The notes beneath the pieces are model-generated. The model searched no databases, had not been told where the DNA came from, and saw only the letters and a list, made by a program, of their open reading frames with translations. This document shows, piece by piece, positions 32,779 to 41,887 of a DNA stretch of 64,000 nt (its first letter is position 1; every line of letters starts with the position of its first letter). The DNA comes from Methylotuvimicrobium sp018830325 (lineage in GTDB: Bacteria > Pseudomonadota > Gammaproteobacteria > Methylococcales > Methylomonadaceae): NCBI RefSeq assembly GCF_044788715.1, contig NZ_CP173170.1:1798001-1862000 (forward strand), given 5' to 3'. The translations under genes were made by a program, and so were the position numbers.

Positions 32779-35338
32779 TCGATGCGGAACCGGGCTTCCG
32801 GACTGTAAAGCCGCATCGGGAACCCGCGGGCTTCAAGCACTCACGGCCGCCGCGCTCGCTTTGCCGGGTATGTTTGCGTCCGGCGATTCCGCGGCGGCCG
32901 ACAGCGAATTCGCCTTTCAACAAAGCCGCTACGAAGAAGGGAACCGTAATTTATTCGATGCCAAAGTTAACAATCCGATACAGGTCGATAGCATTCACGC
33001 ATCGGGCAAGCTGTCGCTTACCGACCGGATCAAATTTTCCTTCAATTTCCTGCAAGATACCTGGTCCGGTGCGACGCCTATGAGTAGCGCGCCGTTGGCT
33101 GGATCTATTCGCCCTAATATTCCGGTGGAACGTGACGGCGTGGTCAGCGGCGCATCGCCTTTTTTTCAAAGAACCATACAGTTCAATGAAAACTTCGAGC
33201 CTTTGGCGGTCGACCCGGTGACTAATCAAACGTTGGGCGTCGATAAAAGGGCGGTGCATGTCATGTCTACGGCATCGCCGGAAACCCGCAACCAGGGCGA
33301 TTTTAAACTGACCTACGAATGGGACGAGTTAGCGCTCGATCTGGGCGGGGGGATTTCGATCGAGCGCGATTACGAGTCGCGCTTCGTTAATTTCGGCGGG
33401 CGCTGGGATTTCAATCAGAAATCGACGACGCTGAATTTCGGCTTGAGTTATACCAACAGCGATACTTATGCGATTATCGATCATGATGCGCAGGTCTATA
33501 TCGAGAACACAAACGAAGGAAGCCAATTCACCCAAGCGTTCCGTAATCAAATCAAAATTGAAAAAGGCGATTACATCTTGCAAGGCAACCGCGAAGACTG
33601 GGGCGTCAATCTGGGATTGACTCAGATCGTCGGCAAATCCACGGTGCTCGACCTCAGTTTCGGCTATGCGCGCGGCACCGGGTTCATGGAAAATCCGTAC
33701 AAGATCATGACGCTGGTGTTTGTCGATCCCGATACCCTGGAAGGCGAAACCCGAGCCGTGCTCGAACAGCGGCCGGACGAACGCAACCAATTCAGCTTCG
33801 GTGCGCGTTTGGCCCAGTATATCGAACCGCTCGATGCGGCTTGGCATTTCAACTACCGATTCAATCACGACGACTGGGGGATCGATGCGCATACCTTCGA
33901 GTCGGATTGGGTACAGCCGCTCGGCAGCGGCTGGAAGGTCACGCCCCATGTGCGTTACTACAGCCAGAGCGCGGCCGATTTTTACAGTCCGTTTCTGTTA
34001 ATCAAGCAGGCATTTTCGAAAGCTGTTTTTGTTCCGGGAGTAGGTATTACGAGACAAAGTGCCGATGACAGCGTCCTGCCGGCTAACTTTTCCAGCGACC
34101 ACCGCCTGTCCGGTTTCGGTACTTTAAGCGGCGGCGTGTCGATCAGCAAAGAATTTACCAAGGGCTTCACGCTCGAAGCCGGGTTCGAATACTACACGCA
34201 CGAAGGACGGCTCAAACTCGGCGGCGGGGGCGAAGCCGGCTTCGCCGATTTCAACTATTACGTCGCCAACGCCGCGTTGAAGGTCGATCTCGACAATCTC
34301 GGGCGGGCCTTGGATTTTTCCGGCGACGGTCACGGCCATCATCACCATCATCACGGCGCCGGCAATCCGGCCGGACTGATGTTCGCGCACATGATGGACG
34401 AACCCGGCAGTTTCATGGTCGGTTATCAATTCATGTACGGTAGGCAGAGCGGCAACATGCTGAACGGTTCGAGTGTGCCCTTGGATTCGGCGATAGTCGA
34501 CAACGGTTGCAGCACGGATATTCAATGCCGTTTTACGCCGAAATTCATGAACATGAAAATGCACATGCTGATGTTGATGTATGCACCGACCGATTGGTTG
34601 AATTTGATGGTGATGCCGCAATTCGTCGACATGGATATGAATTTGCGCGAACTCTCCGGACGTCCGCCGCCCGCGCCGGGCGTGCACGAACATACCGGCG
34701 TCGGCGGCCACGAGACCGGAGGAGTCGGCGATACCTCGTTGTCGGCCTTAATCAAACTATACGATTCCGGCATGCATCATCTGCATGCCGGAATCGGGGT
34801 GACCGCACCGACCGGCGATGTCGATTTGGAGTTTCGGCGCATCGTGCAGGAAGACGGCGGCTTGATCCATTTCATGATGCAACTCGGCAGCGGCACTTGG
34901 GATTTTACCCCCAGTTTGACTTATACCGGTACGTTGGATCGCTGGTCGTGGGGTGCGCAAGCCAGCGGCGTCAAACGTTTGCAAGACAAAAACGAGTCCG
35001 GGTACGCGCTCGGCGATTTGTTTCAAACATCGGTATGGGGCGGTTATAACCTAACTTCTTGGCTGTCTACGACAGTCCGCGGTATTTATACCGTGCAGGG
35101 TTCGATTCGTGGCGATTTCAATAAATTCAACGGCCGAGGCGGGCCGATGGACTTTCCGAAAAATCACGGCGGGCGGTTTTGGGACTTGGGTTTGGGCGTC
35201 AGCGCCTATGTGCCGTCCGGCGATTTAGCCGGTAATCGTTTGAGTTTCGAGTGGATTCAACCGCTAAAAGACGATGTCAACGGCTTTCAATTGGAGCGTG
35301 ACGGCGCGTTGTCGGCATCCTGGAGTTATGCTTTTTAG
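32765..35338 (+). CDS. DUF3570 outer-membrane protein fused to a second, transporter-like beta barrel
   Basis: The 857-residue protein is about twice the length of a DUF3570 protein. Residues 1-520 match DUF3570: the start GLQALTAAALALPGM, then FAFQQSRYEEGNRNL, DRIKFSFNFLQDTWSGATP and an amphipathic strand pattern. A linker contains GHGHHHHHHGAGNPAG (about residues 520-535). Residues 536-857 form a second barrel: MMDEPGSFMVGYQFMYGR, MNMKMHMLMLMYAPTDWL, MVMPQFVDMDMNLREL, and GVHEHTGVGGHE, ending in the outer-membrane signature SASWSYAF. This half resembles MetA-pathway/transporter-type porins. The start is GTG 32765, overlapping the DUF4266 gene, by analogy with related pairs. The His cluster and Met-rich strands suggest metal (copper) handling; this is inference. 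Confidence 0.85.
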   Translation: MVAIDRCGTGLPDCKAASGTRGLQALTAAALALPGMFASGDSAAADSEFAFQQSRYEEGNRNLFDAKVNNPIQVDSIHASGKLSLTDRIKFSFNFLQDTWSGATPMSSAPLAGSIRPNIPVERDGVVSGASPFFQRTIQFNENFEPLAVDPVTNQTLGVDKRAVHVMSTASPETRNQGDFKLTYEWDELALDLGGGISIERDYESRFVNFGGRWDFNQKSTTLNFGLSYTNSDTYAIIDHDAQVYIENTNEGSQFTQAFRNQIKIEKGDYILQGNREDWGVNLGLTQIVGKSTVLDLSFGYARGTGFMENPYKIMTLVFVDPDTLEGETRAVLEQRPDERNQFSFGARLAQYIEPLDAAWHFNYRFNHDDWGIDAHTFESDWVQPLGSGWKVTPHVRYYSQSAADFYSPFLLIKQAFSKAVFVPGVGITRQSADDSVLPANFSSDHRLSGFGTLSGGVSISKEFTKGFTLEAGFEYYTHEGRLKLGGGGEAGFADFNYYVANAALKVDLDNLGRALDFSGDGHGHHHHHHGAGNPAGLMFAHMMDEPGSFMVGYQFMYGRQSGNMLNGSSVPLDSAIVDNGCSTDIQCRFTPKFMNMKMHMLMLMYAPTDWLNLMVMPQFVDMDMNLRELSGRPPPAPGVHEHTGVGGHETGGVGDTSLSALIKLYDSGMHHLHAGIGVTAPTGDVDLEFRRIVQEDGGLIHFMMQLGSGTWDFTPSLTYTGTLDRWSWGAQASGVKRLQDKNESGYALGDLFQTSVWGGYNLTSWLSTTVRGIYTVQGSIRGDFNKFNGRGGPMDFPKNHGGRFWDLGLGVSAYVPSGDLAGNRLSFEWIQPLKDDVNGFQLERDGALSASWSYAF

Positions 35339-35401
35339 GGCTTGTAAGTGCTTCAGGTAAAACTTACGAGGCAGGTTTATCAATTTTTATGGGAGGTCGC
35401 C

Positions 35402-35800
35402 ATGAACCAAAAAAATCAATGGATCACCCTGAGCTTCGGTCTTGTGTTAACGATCTTTATTCCGCTTGATCGAGTTTGGGCTGTCAACCCGGTCGATCAA
35501 TTAGTCAGACCGGTTAAGGCTCAAACCAAATTGAGTCATTCCCCGAAATTCGAAGGCCGGGGCGATGGTGTCGAAACCTGTCCTGTGACCGGCGATAACA
35601 TAATGGGCAAGGATTGGAAAGCCGAGCTTCATGGGCGAACGGTTTATTTTTGTTGCAAAGGTTGCATGCAAAGGGCTGTTCAGTTGCCCGACAAATATGT
35701 CAAACCGACATTGACGGAACAAAAGCAGGCCGTACAACAGTATTTGGCTTCCAACAAGTCCGCCGGACGGGAGTTCGACCCGGAAATGTGCGATGAATAA
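35402..35800 (+). CDS. Secreted YHS/TRASH-like metal-binding domain protein
   Basis: The 132-residue product has a signal peptide (LSFGLVLTIFIPLDRVWA), a 25-residue linker and then a small Cys domain: ETCPVTGDNIMGKDWKAELH followed by GRTVYFCCKGCMQRAV. The CPVTGD and FCCKGC pair is the YHS/TRASH-type treble-clef pattern found in heavy-metal proteins and copper sensors. It may bind copper in the periplasm. ATG 35402 follows GGGAGGTCG, 63 bases after the DUF3570 fusion gene, so it is probably the third gene of that operon. Confidence 0.78.
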   Translation: MNQKNQWITLSFGLVLTIFIPLDRVWAVNPVDQLVRPVKAQTKLSHSPKFEGRGDGVETCPVTGDNIMGKDWKAELHGRTVYFCCKGCMQRAVQLPDKYVKPTLTEQKQAVQQYLASNKSAGREFDPEMCDE

Positions 35801-35832
35801 GTCCTGCAAAGGGTGCTCAAGTTTTTAGCCAA

Positions 35833-36000
35833 ATAAAAGCAGTTGGCATGTGGTAGACCGTTCGTGCTGAGCCAAGTCGAAGCATGAAGGGTCTACCACA
35901 TATTCATCTGCTTGGTGAAACCACAAACTACCCCTCACCCTTCGGCAGCGCTCAGGAGAGCCCCTTCGACAAGGTTCTCCTGACTGCACCAACCACACCT
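35833..36000. repeat. Family C element, diverged copy
   Basis: It starts with AAGCAGTTGGCATGTGGTAG and continues with ACCGTTCGTGCTGAGCCAAG and CGAAGCATGAAGGGTCTACC, as in the 46235 copy. The right end carries the CCCTTCGGCAGCGCTCAGG type of repeat and is not conserved. Confidence 0.75.
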
Positions 36001-36074
36001 CTCACTTTTATTTGCTAGGGCAATTGCCAAGACTTCATGAACGTTAGGTTTAGTCTTTTTAGATAGGAAAAATT

Positions 36075-37622
36075 ATGATGATAAAAACGTTTACAAGCCG
36101 TCCGTTAGGTTTGTTCGGAACCGTGTTTTTGACCGGCGCGTCGGTCATGGTTATCGAGCTACTCGGTACGCGTATGATAGCGCCTTTTTACGGCACCAGT
36201 CTTTATGTATGGTCGTCGTTGATTTCGGTGACGATGATCGCATTGGCAACCGGTTATTTTCTCGGCGGTCGTTTAGCCGACTCCTCCAAACCGATCGGTC
36301 TATCGCTTATTATCGCGCTGGCGGCATTATTTACATTACTGATCCCTTGGATGACGAGGCCGGTATTACTGATGACCGATCCGCTCGGTTTGCGCGGCGG
36401 CGCTTTTACCAGTTCCTTGTTGTTGTTCGCGCCGGCTTTGACGATGCTCGGTATGGTCGGTCCCTTCGCCATCAAACTCGCTACACTGGAATTCGACTCG
36501 GTCGGTTCGAGCTCAGGAACCGTTTATGCGGTGAGCACCTTGGGCAGTGTGATCGGAACGTTGTTTTTGGGGTTCTTTCTGTTCCCGTTGGTGGGTTCGC
36601 GCGAGATTCTGATTGCGCTCGGCCTACTGTTAATGCTTTTGGCGTTGGGGGTCGCCTGGAGCGAAAAAAGGTCATTGGGATTTCGCTACAGCATGACGCC
36701 GTGCATTGCCTTGGCGTTTCTCGGCTTGATTCTGTTACCGAGCATCGTCGGTGCGGGTAACGTATTCGATGGGAACGGCAAGTTCAAAATCGTTTCCGAA
36801 CATGAAAGCTTGTATGGCTGGGTACGCGTGATCGACCGGCCGGACCGCGATTTGCGTATGTTGACATCCGATGCCTCGACGATCGGCGCGGCAAGTATCG
36901 CCACCGGGAAAAGTTTGCTGACGTATCAGGAAATCGTCGGGTTGATTCCGGCTTTGCGCCCGTCGCTGCAGAGAGCTCTGATCGTAGGTTTGGGAGCGGG
37001 ACATATGGCTGAAGTCTTACGCGAGCGTTTCGGTATCGCCGTCGATACGCTCGAAATCGATCCGGCTGTTGCCGGGGCGGCGGTTGCGCATTTCGGTTAT
37101 GCTTCGAACGGTCGCGACATTGTCGGCGATGCGCGTTACGAAATAAGACGTTTGAAGGGGCCTTACGATCTGATCATTCACGATTGTTTTACCGGCGGCT
37201 CGGAGCCTTCGCATTTGCTAACTGCGGAGGCGTTGCTGCAATTGAAAGGTCTATTGACCGAACACGGCATTCTGGCATTGAATTTCGTTTCCTTTACGCA
37301 AGGCAATAACGAAGCATTATCTTCGGTCGCTAAAACGCTCGATCAAATTTTTTCTCGGCAAAGTACCTACCTTTCCGAACCCGGTGAAGATTTTAACGAT
37401 TTCATTTTTTTGGCATCGGATGCGGCTATCGAAAGCGAGTCTCCGAAATTAACCGCACGCGAGCGATTCTGGCTCGAAAAAAGACAGTACTCCGTGTCGC
37501 GAACGCAAGGAATTGTATTGACGGATAATTTCAATCCGCTCGAATACATGCAAACGCATAAGGCGGAACATTATCGTAACGTCGTTTTGGGATGGTTCGG
37601 TGCGGATTTGCTGATACGCTGA
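36075..37622 (+). CDS. Fused membrane transporter-like / spermidine synthase-like protein
   Basis: The 515-residue protein has an N-terminal half with seven or more membrane helices (GTVFLTGASVMVIELLGTRM, IALATGYFLGGRLADSS, FAPALTMLGMVGPFAIK) and a C-terminal Rossmann methyltransferase-like domain of the spermidine synthase family: RALIVGLGAGHMAEVLRERF, DTLEIDPAVAGAAVAHFG, GDARYEIRRLKGPYDLIIHD and LTDNFNPLEYM. This fused MFS/spermidine synthase type is widespread; it is not a proven polyamine enzyme. The catalytic Asp of true SpeE is present in the IHDCF position as Asp. It stands alone downstream of the family C repeat. Confidence 0.88.
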   Translation: MMIKTFTSRPLGLFGTVFLTGASVMVIELLGTRMIAPFYGTSLYVWSSLISVTMIALATGYFLGGRLADSSKPIGLSLIIALAALFTLLIPWMTRPVLLMTDPLGLRGGAFTSSLLLFAPALTMLGMVGPFAIKLATLEFDSVGSSSGTVYAVSTLGSVIGTLFLGFFLFPLVGSREILIALGLLLMLLALGVAWSEKRSLGFRYSMTPCIALAFLGLILLPSIVGAGNVFDGNGKFKIVSEHESLYGWVRVIDRPDRDLRMLTSDASTIGAASIATGKSLLTYQEIVGLIPALRPSLQRALIVGLGAGHMAEVLRERFGIAVDTLEIDPAVAGAAVAHFGYASNGRDIVGDARYEIRRLKGPYDLIIHDCFTGGSEPSHLLTAEALLQLKGLLTEHGILALNFVSFTQGNNEALSSVAKTLDQIFSRQSTYLSEPGEDFNDFIFLASDAAIESESPKLTARERFWLEKRQYSVSRTQGIVLTDNFNPLEYMQTHKAEHYRNVVLGWFGADLLIR

Positions 37623-37721
37623 CGTCCTTGTTGCGATAGGCCGACGTTATTCGCTACATTCCGGTCGGATAACGCCAAGTCGGGCAGGGCAGCGCGCCGA
37701 TATCGCTCAAACACCTCCATT

Positions 37722-38042
37722 TTAGCGATACCGCCGGTAAGGTCTTCGGTAATATGAATGGGGTTTACCATAACCATATCCGCCGTAATAAGGAGAATGG
37801 CCGTAATGCCTAGGGCTATAATATCCGCCCCGAAAATGCCGTCCGCCGTAGCCATGGTAACGGCCAAATCCGGTGTGTCTTCCATGAAAACCGTGACGTA
37901 AATGCGTGCCCCCTCGAAATCCATGGTGCGAATACCCGGATCCGCCCCGGTAATAACCTCTTGCCTCAACCGATTGGCTAACGAATAAGGCGGATAATGA
38001 TAAGGCCAAAATAACCATTTTGATCAGTTGCTTAACGTTCAT
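37722..38042 (-). CDS. Secreted Gly/Tyr/His/Arg-rich small protein
   Basis: The 106-residue product has a signal peptide (IKMVILALSLSALFVSQSVEA) and a low-complexity mature part of Gly, Tyr, His and Arg, such as HHGFRGGTHLRHGFHGRH and YGGYGYGKPHSYYRRPYRR. The function is unknown; His-rich composition may allow metal binding. It is next to an Slp-family lipoprotein gene with a similar Gly-Tyr C-terminal tail, 73 bases apart, so both may be one transcript. Confidence 0.75.
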   Translation of the reverse strand: MNVKQLIKMVILALSLSALFVSQSVEARGYYRGGSGYSHHGFRGGTHLRHGFHGRHTGFGRYHGYGGRHFRGGYYSPRHYGHSPYYGGYGYGKPHSYYRRPYRRYR

Positions 38043-38115
38043 AATAAACCTCCTCGGTCTTTACGATCGCACTCTATACTCAGGGCACTGAATCACGCAT
38101 GAATAGCGGGATAAT

Positions 38116-38682
38116 TTACCAACGATAACCGCGCCGGCCGTAAAACCCGAATCTGCGATACGGCCTGAAACCGTAACCCAGCCCGAAACCGGCTCTATAT
38201 CCGCCGTAGCCATATCCGCCATAACCGTAAGGATAGGAATAGCGTGCCGACACGGCGGGCCAAAAATAAATCAGAGAGGCCTGAACGACGGGCAATGTAA
38301 TGGGGTGTTCCCCGACCTTTCCCTCGGTCTGCTCGCTGATGCGGCCGGCGATAGTCACTTCGCTGCCTTTCGGGTAGGCTTCAGGGTCGACAAAAGTCGG
38401 CGTTATTGCTAGAAACCGTCCCAGAGGCTGATCATTGCGGTCAGGGCGGCCGCTTCTAGTCAAGGGGTAACCTAAAAGATGAAGTGTCGTGGAGTCTTCT
38501 TCATTGATAACGTCAACCAATATGCCGCCCCAACGGACGTTTTTATCGCGGACGTAGGAAAAGTTGTCGAGCGCGTCTTGCATGACGATATCCGGTTCAG
38601 GCGCTCGCCGGATTACATCCGGTAGTTGGGAGCAACCTGTAATCAAAACAAGTGCGGCAGTGAGTAATAATCGAATTAACAT
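38116..38682 (-). CDS. Slp-family outer-membrane lipoprotein with Gly/Tyr-rich tail
   Basis: The 188-residue product has a lipobox (ALVLITGC) and the Slp/YeaY domain: DNFSYVRDKNVRWGGILVDV, TLHLLGYPLTRSGRPDRND, LGRFLAITPTFVDPEAYPKG and VTIAGRISEQTEGKVGEHP. The last 50 residues are Gly/Tyr/Arg-rich (YGGYGYGGYRAGFGLGYG), which standard Slp lacks, and resemble the small protein encoded downstream. It is anchored in the outer membrane. ATG 38682 follows CTGGAGGC. Confidence 0.85.
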   Translation of the reverse strand: MLIRLLLTAALVLITGCSQLPDVIRRAPEPDIVMQDALDNFSYVRDKNVRWGGILVDVINEEDSTTLHLLGYPLTRSGRPDRNDQPLGRFLAITPTFVDPEAYPKGSEVTIAGRISEQTEGKVGEHPITLPVVQASLIYFWPAVSARYSYPYGYGGYGYGGYRAGFGLGYGFRPYRRFGFYGRRGYRW

Positions 38683-38838
38683 GTCAGCCTCCAGCATGTA
38701 TCCGCTTGCCTAGAGAATACAAGAAACTTTTTTTCAATGGGCCGAACGGCAAGTCGTTTCTAGAATCGGTCGATAAATCTCAGTCGAGATAAAAAGGAAA
38801 AGCTGAAAAATTGAACGCTTATCGAACCGGCTTATTTA

Positions 38839-39012
38839 CTCCTTTTGATTGACAAACCGTCTAAGAATAAAAGGTACGGGATGTATCTATCGAGTACCGC
38901 CGTGAACCCATCCGAGGGGGCTTGACGTCAGCAATACCTGCTGCCGACATCCTCGCTAGCTACACCCCATATCTTCTTCATAAAGTTAATTAATTTTTGA
39001 GTTAAAAGGGAG
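38839..39012. repeat. Family D MITE-like element, copy 2
   Basis: The 174-base element is bounded by CTCCTTTT and AAAAGGGAG with TA on each side. It is the inverse of the copy at 15490 and lacks the central family B piece. Confidence 0.82.
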
Positions 39013-39145
39013 TAGCTTCGGTTAGTAATTTAACGCTTTGCCGTTTTAAATACTTTGATGAGTCGTATAAGGAAGACAATCCTTACAATCGGTTGATGTT
39101 TTAGGATTGAATGAGAGGTCACTCGATCATGCGAAGCGGATAGTA

Positions 39146-39733
39146 TCAATTGAGAACCGATAAGATAATTTTTATAATATTGCGTAGACTTTTTTTGTCC
39201 TTTCCGGCTTTCAACAGACTGTGTAGACCGTTAAGGTTACATAACAAGAAGTGGGACAGTGCTTCGGGATCTTTGCTGGTTGGTATGGTGCCTCGGGATT
39301 GAGCGAGCACAATCGCATCATAAAAAATTCGGCTAATTTTATCCGTGCTGTCCGAAACCAAATCGGCGATAATCGGGTCTTTTTGCGCGAACTCCGTTGC
39401 CGTATTCATAATCAGACAGCCCAGCTTAGTATCCGGTCTTGCTGCCTCGTCGGCGCAAGCATAAAAAATATGTTCGATAAAATCTCTACCGGTTTCGCAT
39501 TTTTTCAAGGAATCCAATAAATCTTTGCGCAACATATCGCGGTAATGTTTGACACATAATTCGAAAAGGTCGTGCTTGCTGCCGAATGCTTGATAAAAGC
39601 TACTTCTCGAAATTCCCATCGCAGTCAGTAATCCTTGCAATGAGGCGGCTTCATAGCCCATTTTCCAAAAATAGCGCATCGCTGCGTCGATGGCCTGTTC
39701 GATTTCGAATTCTCTTGGTCTTCCTATTGCCAT
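39146..39733 (-). CDS. TetR-family transcriptional regulator
   Basis: The 195-residue protein has a typical TetR DNA-binding part: EIEQAIDAAMRYFWKMGYEA then LLTAMGISRSSFYQAFGSKH. The C-terminal domain contains GCLIMNTATEFAQKDPIIAD, close to the AcrR/YxaF type. It is divergent from the arsM operon across 394 bases and may control it, although arsenic operons are normally controlled by ArsR. I see no strong palindrome in the gap. The regulator has few Cys, so direct arsenic sensing is not evident. Confidence 0.9.
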   Translation of the reverse strand: MAIGRPREFEIEQAIDAAMRYFWKMGYEAASLQGLLTAMGISRSSFYQAFGSKHDLFELCVKHYRDMLRKDLLDSLKKCETGRDFIEHIFYACADEAARPDTKLGCLIMNTATEFAQKDPIIADLVSDSTDKISRIFYDAIVLAQSRGTIPTSKDPEALSHFLLCNLNGLHSLLKAGKDKKSLRNIIKIILSVLN

Positions 39734-40127
39734 GATTTAGCTTCTTTCAGTTTAGAACGGCGTGTCTGTATATGCACATTCGATATCCGCTTGTAATACT
39801 TTAAATTAAAGAATGAAAATATCAGTTCAGTTGGATCGAGGTGATACAAGTAAAGGCGGATAATCCAAATATTTTTGAAATTATTCAGATTAAGTTATGT
39901 ACACCAAGTTGCATTCTCGTGCTGAATAGTTACATATTTTTTTAGCTCCGATGCTAATGATACCGAAGTCGATTAAAAAGATTGTAAGATTTTTTGAGGC
40001 GTTCCGACTCATGGTTTAAAGTGTAGCGTCAAACGTTAGAAGAGAAGCTATTGAATACCGACAAATTAAAACCAGACAAATTTTGGCAATCGCGAAATAT
40101 TTCAATTTAAATCCTACAGATAAAAAC
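39734..40127. other. Divergent promoter region of TetR and arsM genes
   Basis: The 394-base gap is AT-rich and holds no other gene. It must contain both promoters; I can point to no clear box. Confidence 0.5.
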
Positions 40128-41174
40128 ATGAATAAAATGGTCATTACCGATTCGATAAAAAATTATTACGGCAAAGTGCTCAATTCGAGCCGGGATTTGA
40201 AAACCAGCGCGTGTTGCACGGCCGATGCTTTTCCAAAGCATTTGCGTTCTTTGCTCAAAGATGTCCATCCCGAAGTCGTCGAGCGTTTTTACGGCTGCGG
40301 TTCGCCGTTGCCCCCGGCCTTGGAAGGCCGCACGGTTTTGGATTTGGGCTGCGGGACCGGGCGCGATTGTTATTTGTTGTCCCGGCTGGTCGGCGGGAAC
40401 GGGCAGGTTATCGGCGTCGATATGACCGATGAACAGCTCGATATTGCGCGAACCTATCGCGATTGGCATGCCGAACGCTACGGTTATGCACGTTCGAATG
40501 TCGAATTCAGGCAGGGCTATATCGAGAATTTGGCGGCGTTGGACATCGCCGATAATTCGATCGACGTGGTCGTGTCGAATTGCGTCGTCAACCTATCACC
40601 GGACAAGCGGCGCGTGCTTTCGGAAATTTTCCGCGTACTCAAACCCGGCGGGGAATTGTATTTTTCCGATGTCTATGCCGACCGGCGCATCCCCGAAGCG
40701 CTCAAACTGGAGCCGGTGTTGCTCGGCGAGTGTCTGGCCGGGGCGTTTTATTGGGAAGATTTTCGCCGCGCCTTGCAGGGTCTGGGCTGTCCCGATGTGC
40801 GAATCGTCAGCGAAAGCCCGATCGACATCGATGATGACGAGGTGCATGCCAAAATCGGCATGATCGGTTTTCGTTCGGTCACGATACGAGCATTCAAGCT
40901 GCCGCTCGAAGACCGCTGCGAGGATTTCGGGCAAGTCGCGACTTACCGAGGCACGATCGCAGGTCATCCGCATTTTTTCGATCTTGACGATCATCATCAT
41001 TTCGAAACCGGAAGGCCCTTGCGCGTGTGCGGCAACACTGCCGATATGCTCGGCGGCAGCCGCTACGGCCGTCATTTCGAGCTATTAGGCGACAAAAACG
41101 TGCATTTCGGTCTGTTCGACTGCGCGCCGCCGAACAGCAGTTCCAATCTAACTTCCGGCGCGGCGTGTTGTTGA
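40128..41174 (+). CDS. arsM: Arsenite S-adenosylmethionine methyltransferase
   Basis: The 348-residue enzyme methylates As(III) in the cytoplasm. The SAM motif is LDLGCGTGRD (residues 71-80). The arsenic-binding cysteines expected for ArsM are present: Cys29-Cys30 near the start, Cys152 in VSNCVVNLSP and Cys202 in LLGECLAGAFYW. Further Cys are at DLGCG and the C-terminal pair GAACC (347-348), which may act like the C-terminal vicinal Cys of some ArsM. An extended C-terminal part with DLDDHHHFETGRPLRVCGNT is as in the arsenosugar-linked group. It starts at ATG 40128 (weak ribosome binding site) and overlaps the next gene by 1 base. Confidence 0.92.
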   Translation: MNKMVITDSIKNYYGKVLNSSRDLKTSACCTADAFPKHLRSLLKDVHPEVVERFYGCGSPLPPALEGRTVLDLGCGTGRDCYLLSRLVGGNGQVIGVDMTDEQLDIARTYRDWHAERYGYARSNVEFRQGYIENLAALDIADNSIDVVVSNCVVNLSPDKRRVLSEIFRVLKPGGELYFSDVYADRRIPEALKLEPVLLGECLAGAFYWEDFRRALQGLGCPDVRIVSESPIDIDDDEVHAKIGMIGFRSVTIRAFKLPLEDRCEDFGQVATYRGTIAGHPHFFDLDDHHHFETGRPLRVCGNTADMLGGSRYGRHFELLGDKNVHFGLFDCAPPNSSSNLTSGAACC

Positions 41175-41887
41175 TGACCGCACGCGGCGCGATTGCCTTA
41201 TTCGTCAAAACCCCGGGGCTCTCGCCGATCAAAACACGCTTAGCAGTCAAGCTTGGAACCGACAGGGCCGAGCAATTTCATTGGCAGGCAGCACGGTCAA
41301 CGGCAGCCGTCATCAAACAGGCAGAACAATCATGCGAGCTTCAAGGCTATTATGCCGTGGCCGAAGAAATCGCGGCGACTAACGAAATTTGGCGAGGCAT
41401 GCCGTGTCTGTGGCAAGGCGAGGGTGGTTTGGGCGAGCGCATGCGGCATGTTTATGAACATTTACTGCAAAATCATGATTTTGTTATGTTGGTAGGGGCC
41501 GACATTCCGCAAATGATCGTTGCCGACTTACAGCAAGCTTCACGTTGGCTGGCGCACGACGAGCAAGCCCGGTTTGCCTTCGGGCCGAGTCTCGACGGCG
41601 GCTTTTGGCTGTTTGGCGGCAATTGTTCGCTGCTCGGGCCTTGGTGGACCAATGTCGAATACGGTACCGCCGATACCGGCGCGCAATTTTTCAATGCGGT
41701 CAAACAATGGGGCGAGGTACAAACGCTACGTGTGCTGCAAGATGTTGACGAATCGTCCGATTTACTTGTCTTACATAAAGCACTGCAAGCACTGGCTTCG
41801 CCGGTACCGGAACAGGTACAACTGATGCGTTTTTTGTATGGGTTGACGACTGGGTTCACGACACTCGATGAGGAGCCTCATGTATAA
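41174..41887 (+). CDS. Arsenosugar-pathway glycosyltransferase, TIGR04282/DUF2064 type
   Basis: The 237-residue protein has the DUF2064 glycosyltransferase A fold: ALFVKTPGLSPIKTRLA at the nucleotide-binding loop, LVGADIPQMIVADLQQAS with the metal-binding GAD, and GPSLDGGFWLFGGN. In related clusters this gene lies between arsM and arsS and is proposed to move a sugar in arsenosugar formation. Its ATG shares one base with the arsM stop and its end overlaps the arsS start region by 8 bases, so the three genes are one translationally coupled operon. Confidence 0.88.
   Translation: MTARGAIALFVKTPGLSPIKTRLAVKLGTDRAEQFHWQAARSTAAVIKQAEQSCELQGYYAVAEEIAATNEIWRGMPCLWQGEGGLGERMRHVYEHLLQNHDFVMLVGADIPQMIVADLQQASRWLAHDEQARFAFGPSLDGGFWLFGGNCSLLGPWWTNVEYGTADTGAQFFNAVKQWGEVQTLRVLQDVDESSDLLVLHKALQALASPVPEQVQLMRFLYGLTTGFTTLDEEPHV

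Noticed and set aside
37571..37969. 132-codon minus-strand frame overlapping the Gly/Tyr-rich gene
   Set aside because: The other frame has a signal peptide and a low-complexity pattern typical of a secreted protein; this one is its shadow.
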